Below are positions 61,474 to 64,000 of a stretch of DNA of 64,000 nucleotides, piece after piece. The first letter of the stretch is position 1. Each line of letters starts with the position of its first letter. This DNA comes from Halorhabdus tiamatea SARL4B (GTDB lineage: Archaea > Halobacteriota > Halobacteria > Halobacteriales > Haloarculaceae), in the NCBI RefSeq assembly GCF_000470655.1, contig NC_021913.1:62001-126000 (forward strand), read 5' to 3'. The notes beneath the pieces are model-generated. The model was not told where the DNA came from. It ran no database searches and was given only the letters and a program-made list of their open reading frames with translations. A program made the position numbers and the translations under genes.

Positions 61474-63648
61474 TCAATCGACGGTCACGCGCACGACAGA
61501 ATACGGCGACAGCGACAGCGTGACCGCCGTGTCCTCAACGGGAACGTCCTCGTGAGTTGGTGATATTCGTGTCGGCTCCTCGAGGGTGTTTTCCGCGTGC
61601 ATGGAGGCAGCGGTGAGCGTCTCGACGGCGACAGACTCGGCGTCGGCGAACAGACTCTCGCCGTCGATCGTAACCTCGATCGGACCCGTGCCGGCGTCTC
61701 GGTGCGTGAGCACGAGCGCGACGTCGTGATCGTCGGCGTCGACCACCGCGACGGCGTCGACAACCGGTTCGTCCTCGACGGGCCGTAGCTCGCCGAACCA
61801 CCGACTGGTGTCCGTTCCGAAGGCCGTCTCGGTCGAGAACGTGCCAGCGGTGAGTTCGACGCCGATCGGTGTCCCACCGATCAACCCCATCTCGAGCTTT
61901 CGACCGTAGAGACACGGGTCGGCCCAGGTTCGGGCCTTTCGGTGGCGGATGCCCCCGCCGTGGTTGCCGATCCCGGAGTGGGTCACCATCCGGACGTCGC
62001 CGTCCCGAATGCACTGGGTGCGGACCGTCGCGTCGAAGACCGCCTCCGTGATGGAATGGCTGTTCGGCAGCGTCGCGGCGGAAAGGGTGTCCGTGTCACC
62101 TGTGGCAATCGGCTCTCCCTCCGTCGAGGCCGCCGCATCCGCGTCCGCCGCTTCGTCGAAGCGAGTGAACAACTGGAGTTCCGTGATCGCCAGTCTCGGG
62201 TCGACCCTGGCGTCCCGACAATCGACGGCGACGTCGCGGTACTCCTCGCCCAGCTGCGAGGCGAGTCCAGTATGGGCGTTGAACAGCTCCACCGGATCGG
62301 TGGTAGCGTCGGCGTGAGCCTCGATCAGGACGTGGTCTGTGAGCCACTCGTCGCCCGCAAGCGTTTCGACAGTCGGGTCGTTCCAGTCGGTCAGCCGGTT
62401 GCCCGTCGCCATGAGCTCGATCGAGTCGTCGACAGCAGTCATGGCTGCCCGGAACCGGTCGAATCGATCGGCGTACCCACCTGGCGTCGACCAGGTGATC
62501 TGCCACTCGCCGTAGATCTCGTTGCCAATCTCCCAGTAGGTGACGTCGTAGGGTTCGGGATGACCGTGCTCGGCCCGGAGCGCCCCCATCTCCGTGTCGG
62601 CCGAGCCGTTGCAGTACTCGACCCACTGTGCAGCTTCCTCCAGAGTCCCGTCGCCGGCGTTAACGCAGATCACCGGTTCGGCGTCGATCGCATCACAGAA
62701 CTGGAGGAACTCGTCGGTCCCGAAGAGGTTGGTCTCGATGGCGTCCCACGCCGGGTTCGGCCGCGTCGGTCGGTCCTCGACCGGCCCGACGCCGTCCTTC
62801 CAGTCATACCCAGAGGCGAAGTTCCCGCCCGGCCACCGCAACACGGGGAGTCCGTCGAGTAGCTCGACCAGTTCCGGGTCGGCCGTCTCGACGTGGTCGT
62901 CCGGATAGACCAGCAGACGATCGAGGACGATGTTTGCCTCGCCGACCGTCGTGACGCTGACGCCGAGGAGCGCGTCGTCGGGCGCCGACGCCGGCACGTC
63001 GAGAGCGAACGGGACCGTTTCGAACTCGGTACCGGCAGTGACGGTCGTCGCCGCGACGGGATCGCCGAGCGTGCCGTCGTCCGCGACCGGGCTGTGGATG
63101 GCGATCCTGACATCAGTCTCGTCTGTCGCCCGGAGCGTCGTCTTCCCCTCGAACGTGCGCGTGCGATGAAGCGGGAAGTGACACCACTGGGCGATCCCAG
63201 CGGGATCGTCCCGGCTCCGGACTTCGATCCGCTGTGCCCGATCCTCGGCCGTGCCGACGTCCGGACTCGTCGTGACGCCGTCTCCGTAGGGGAACCAGAA
63301 GAGCGCGGTCCCGTCGCGGTAGGCCGCCCGGAAGCGATCTGCTTCGGGGAGATCGTGGGTCTCGGCGTAGGTCCCGATCCGGTCGTCGATCTCGGCGGGG
63401 TCGTGGATGCCGCCGCGACCGCCGTCGGCACCGAACCGGCGGTCCTGGAACTTCCAGGAACCCAGGGTCGGGTTGAACAGCGTCTGGGCTTCGAGGATAT
63501 TCGAGACGTTCCGGGGCGAGTAGAGGTGTTCGCCGAACTTGCCGAAGAGTTCGGCGTCGACTGTCCGGTCTACCGTCGTCTCGGGGTCGAGCCGGACCGT
63601 CGCTCGCCGGGCGATATCGCTTTCGGTGTGGGTAAGCAGGCGCGTCAT
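61474..63648 (-). CDS. GH51 alpha-L-arabinofuranosidase
   Basis: 724 aa. N-terminal beta segment (FGKFGEHLYSPRNVSNILEA) then a carbohydrate-binding-like insert (VRIAIHSPVADDGTLGDPVA); GH51 barrel with VLRWPGGNFASGYDWKDGVG, acid/base Glu at about 377 in YWEIGNEIYGEW and nucleophile Glu at about 489 in LAITELQLFTRF. The C-terminal alpha-L-AF domain ends the protein (DAVAVVDADDHDVALVLTHR). Cytoplasmic. Releases alpha-L-Araf from arabinan oligomers. Confidence 0.93.
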   Translation of the reverse strand: MTRLLTHTESDIARRATVRLDPETTVDRTVDAELFGKFGEHLYSPRNVSNILEAQTLFNPTLGSWKFQDRRFGADGGRGGIHDPAEIDDRIGTYAETHDLPEADRFRAAYRDGTALFWFPYGDGVTTSPDVGTAEDRAQRIEVRSRDDPAGIAQWCHFPLHRTRTFEGKTTLRATDETDVRIAIHSPVADDGTLGDPVAATTVTAGTEFETVPFALDVPASAPDDALLGVSVTTVGEANIVLDRLLVYPDDHVETADPELVELLDGLPVLRWPGGNFASGYDWKDGVGPVEDRPTRPNPAWDAIETNLFGTDEFLQFCDAIDAEPVICVNAGDGTLEEAAQWVEYCNGSADTEMGALRAEHGHPEPYDVTYWEIGNEIYGEWQITWSTPGGYADRFDRFRAAMTAVDDSIELMATGNRLTDWNDPTVETLAGDEWLTDHVLIEAHADATTDPVELFNAHTGLASQLGEEYRDVAVDCRDARVDPRLAITELQLFTRFDEAADADAAASTEGEPIATGDTDTLSAATLPNSHSITEAVFDATVRTQCIRDGDVRMVTHSGIGNHGGGIRHRKARTWADPCLYGRKLEMGLIGGTPIGVELTAGTFSTETAFGTDTSRWFGELRPVEDEPVVDAVAVVDADDHDVALVLTHRDAGTGPIEVTIDGESLFADAESVAVETLTAASMHAENTLEEPTRISPTHEDVPVEDTAVTLSLSPYSVVRVTVD

Positions 63649-63649
63649 C

Positions 63650-63669
63650 GACTCACGTAGACGTGAGTC
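63650..63669 (-). promoter_or_regulatory. Palindrome just before the GH51 start
   Basis: gactcacgtagacgtgagtc: 8-nt arms around taga, one base from the ATG (63646-63648). It lies between the end of the next arabinofuranosidase-like gene and GH51. It differs from the palindrome at the binding-protein gene. Operator or attenuating hairpin; inference. Confidence 0.5.
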
Positions 63670-63699
63670 ACGGGGAGTACATAAGTGTAGGTCCGCTGC

Positions 63700-64000
63700 T
63701 CAACGCTCTACGGTCAGTCCCACTACGGAACTGGCGGGAACGTCAAAGGCGAAAGTTCCGTCACCGTGATTCTCGACGGCAATAGTCGATGGCTCGAAAC
63801 TCTCGGCGTTGTCTTTCGTCGAGTAGTCGTCGGTCTCCTTGCCAGCGAACAACACCTCGCTATCGACGACAGTGGCGTCCGCGACATCCATTGCAACGGT
63901 CGTCGAGCTCACAGCGTCGAGCGCACGATTCGACAGCGTGATTCTCACGCGCTCGTCAGTCTCGGAGGCCGACGCGCTCACGAGCGGTACGTCGTGGGTG
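63700..64000 (-). CDS. C-terminus of a second GH51-like protein, cut by window edge
   Basis: The frame enters from the right edge as VPLVSASASETDERVRITLS and continues VLFAGKETDDYSTKDNAESF to PASSVVGLTVER. This matches the alpha-L-arabinofuranosidase C-terminal domain (ITLSNR...STIAVE...FDVPASSVV). No start is in view. It lies 51 nt upstream of GH51 on the same strand, suggesting a tandem pair. Confidence 0.75.
   Translation of the reverse strand, partial: THDVPLVSASASETDERVRITLSNRALDAVSSTTVAMDVADATVVDSEVLFAGKETDDYSTKDNAESFEPSTIAVENHGDGTFAFDVPASSVVGLTVER

Overview
The window reads as chromosome or megaplasmid sequence from a halophilic archaeon. The proteins are very rich in Asp and Glu, and many families are typical of Halobacteria: wHTH/PIN pairs, AbrB/PIN pairs, an Orc1/Cdc6 gene with flanking origin boxes, IS1341-type TnpB, and lipoproteins with a Thr/Pro linker behind the lipobox. 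The carbohydrate genes in the right third would fit a sugar-fermenting genus such as Halorhabdus, but that genus call is inference. I found no rRNA, tRNA or CRISPR array.

Left part (1-4.6 kb): the membrane and kinase portion of a histidine kinase running off the left edge, a beta-CASP metallo-beta-lactamase nuclease, a 62-aa protein and a lipoprotein. From about 4.7 to 42 kb the window is a mosaic accessory region. It carries two ParA-type operons (4.8 and 28.5 kb) with iterated short DNA boxes, a tyrosine recombinase in an operon with a wHTH gene, and an Orc1/Cdc6 gene flanked by seven origin recognition boxes. It also holds toxin-antitoxin modules: a split vapBC, hicBA, a second vapBC, a wHTH-PIN pair and a UPF0175-like/PIN pair. 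Two paralogous proteins of unknown function of about 325 aa lie 15 kb apart, and two small paralogs with long palindromic operators sit on either side of the origin. A metallo-beta-lactamase lipoprotein is coupled to a DUF3006 gene. Mobile elements are dense: an IS1341-type element, an IS701-like element with perfect ends and target duplication, IS4-type and IS1182-like transposases, an IS110 element with a structured 5' leader, and several relics. The combination of integrase, ParA, origin and TA modules suggests one or more captured plasmids or integrative elements.

Right part (42-64 kb): a coherent catabolic locus for L-arabinose-rich plant polysaccharide. Divergent blocks encode an L-ribulose-5-phosphate 4-epimerase-like aldolase and an FGGY kinase; a DUF2264 protein and a GH88 hydrolase; an aldo/keto reductase and an aldose-epimerase-like protein; and then, all on the minus strand, GH42, a complete oligosaccharide/oligopeptide-type ABC importer (two ATPases, two permeases, a Tat lipoprotein binding protein), GH127, a sialidase-fold protein (possible exo-arabinanase), GH51 and the end of a second arabinofuranosidase-like gene. 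The likely flow is extracellular or surface binding, import of arabino-oligosaccharides, intracellular hydrolysis to L-arabinose and galactose, then kinase and epimerase steps to D-xylulose 5-phosphate. No arabinose isomerase is visible in the window.
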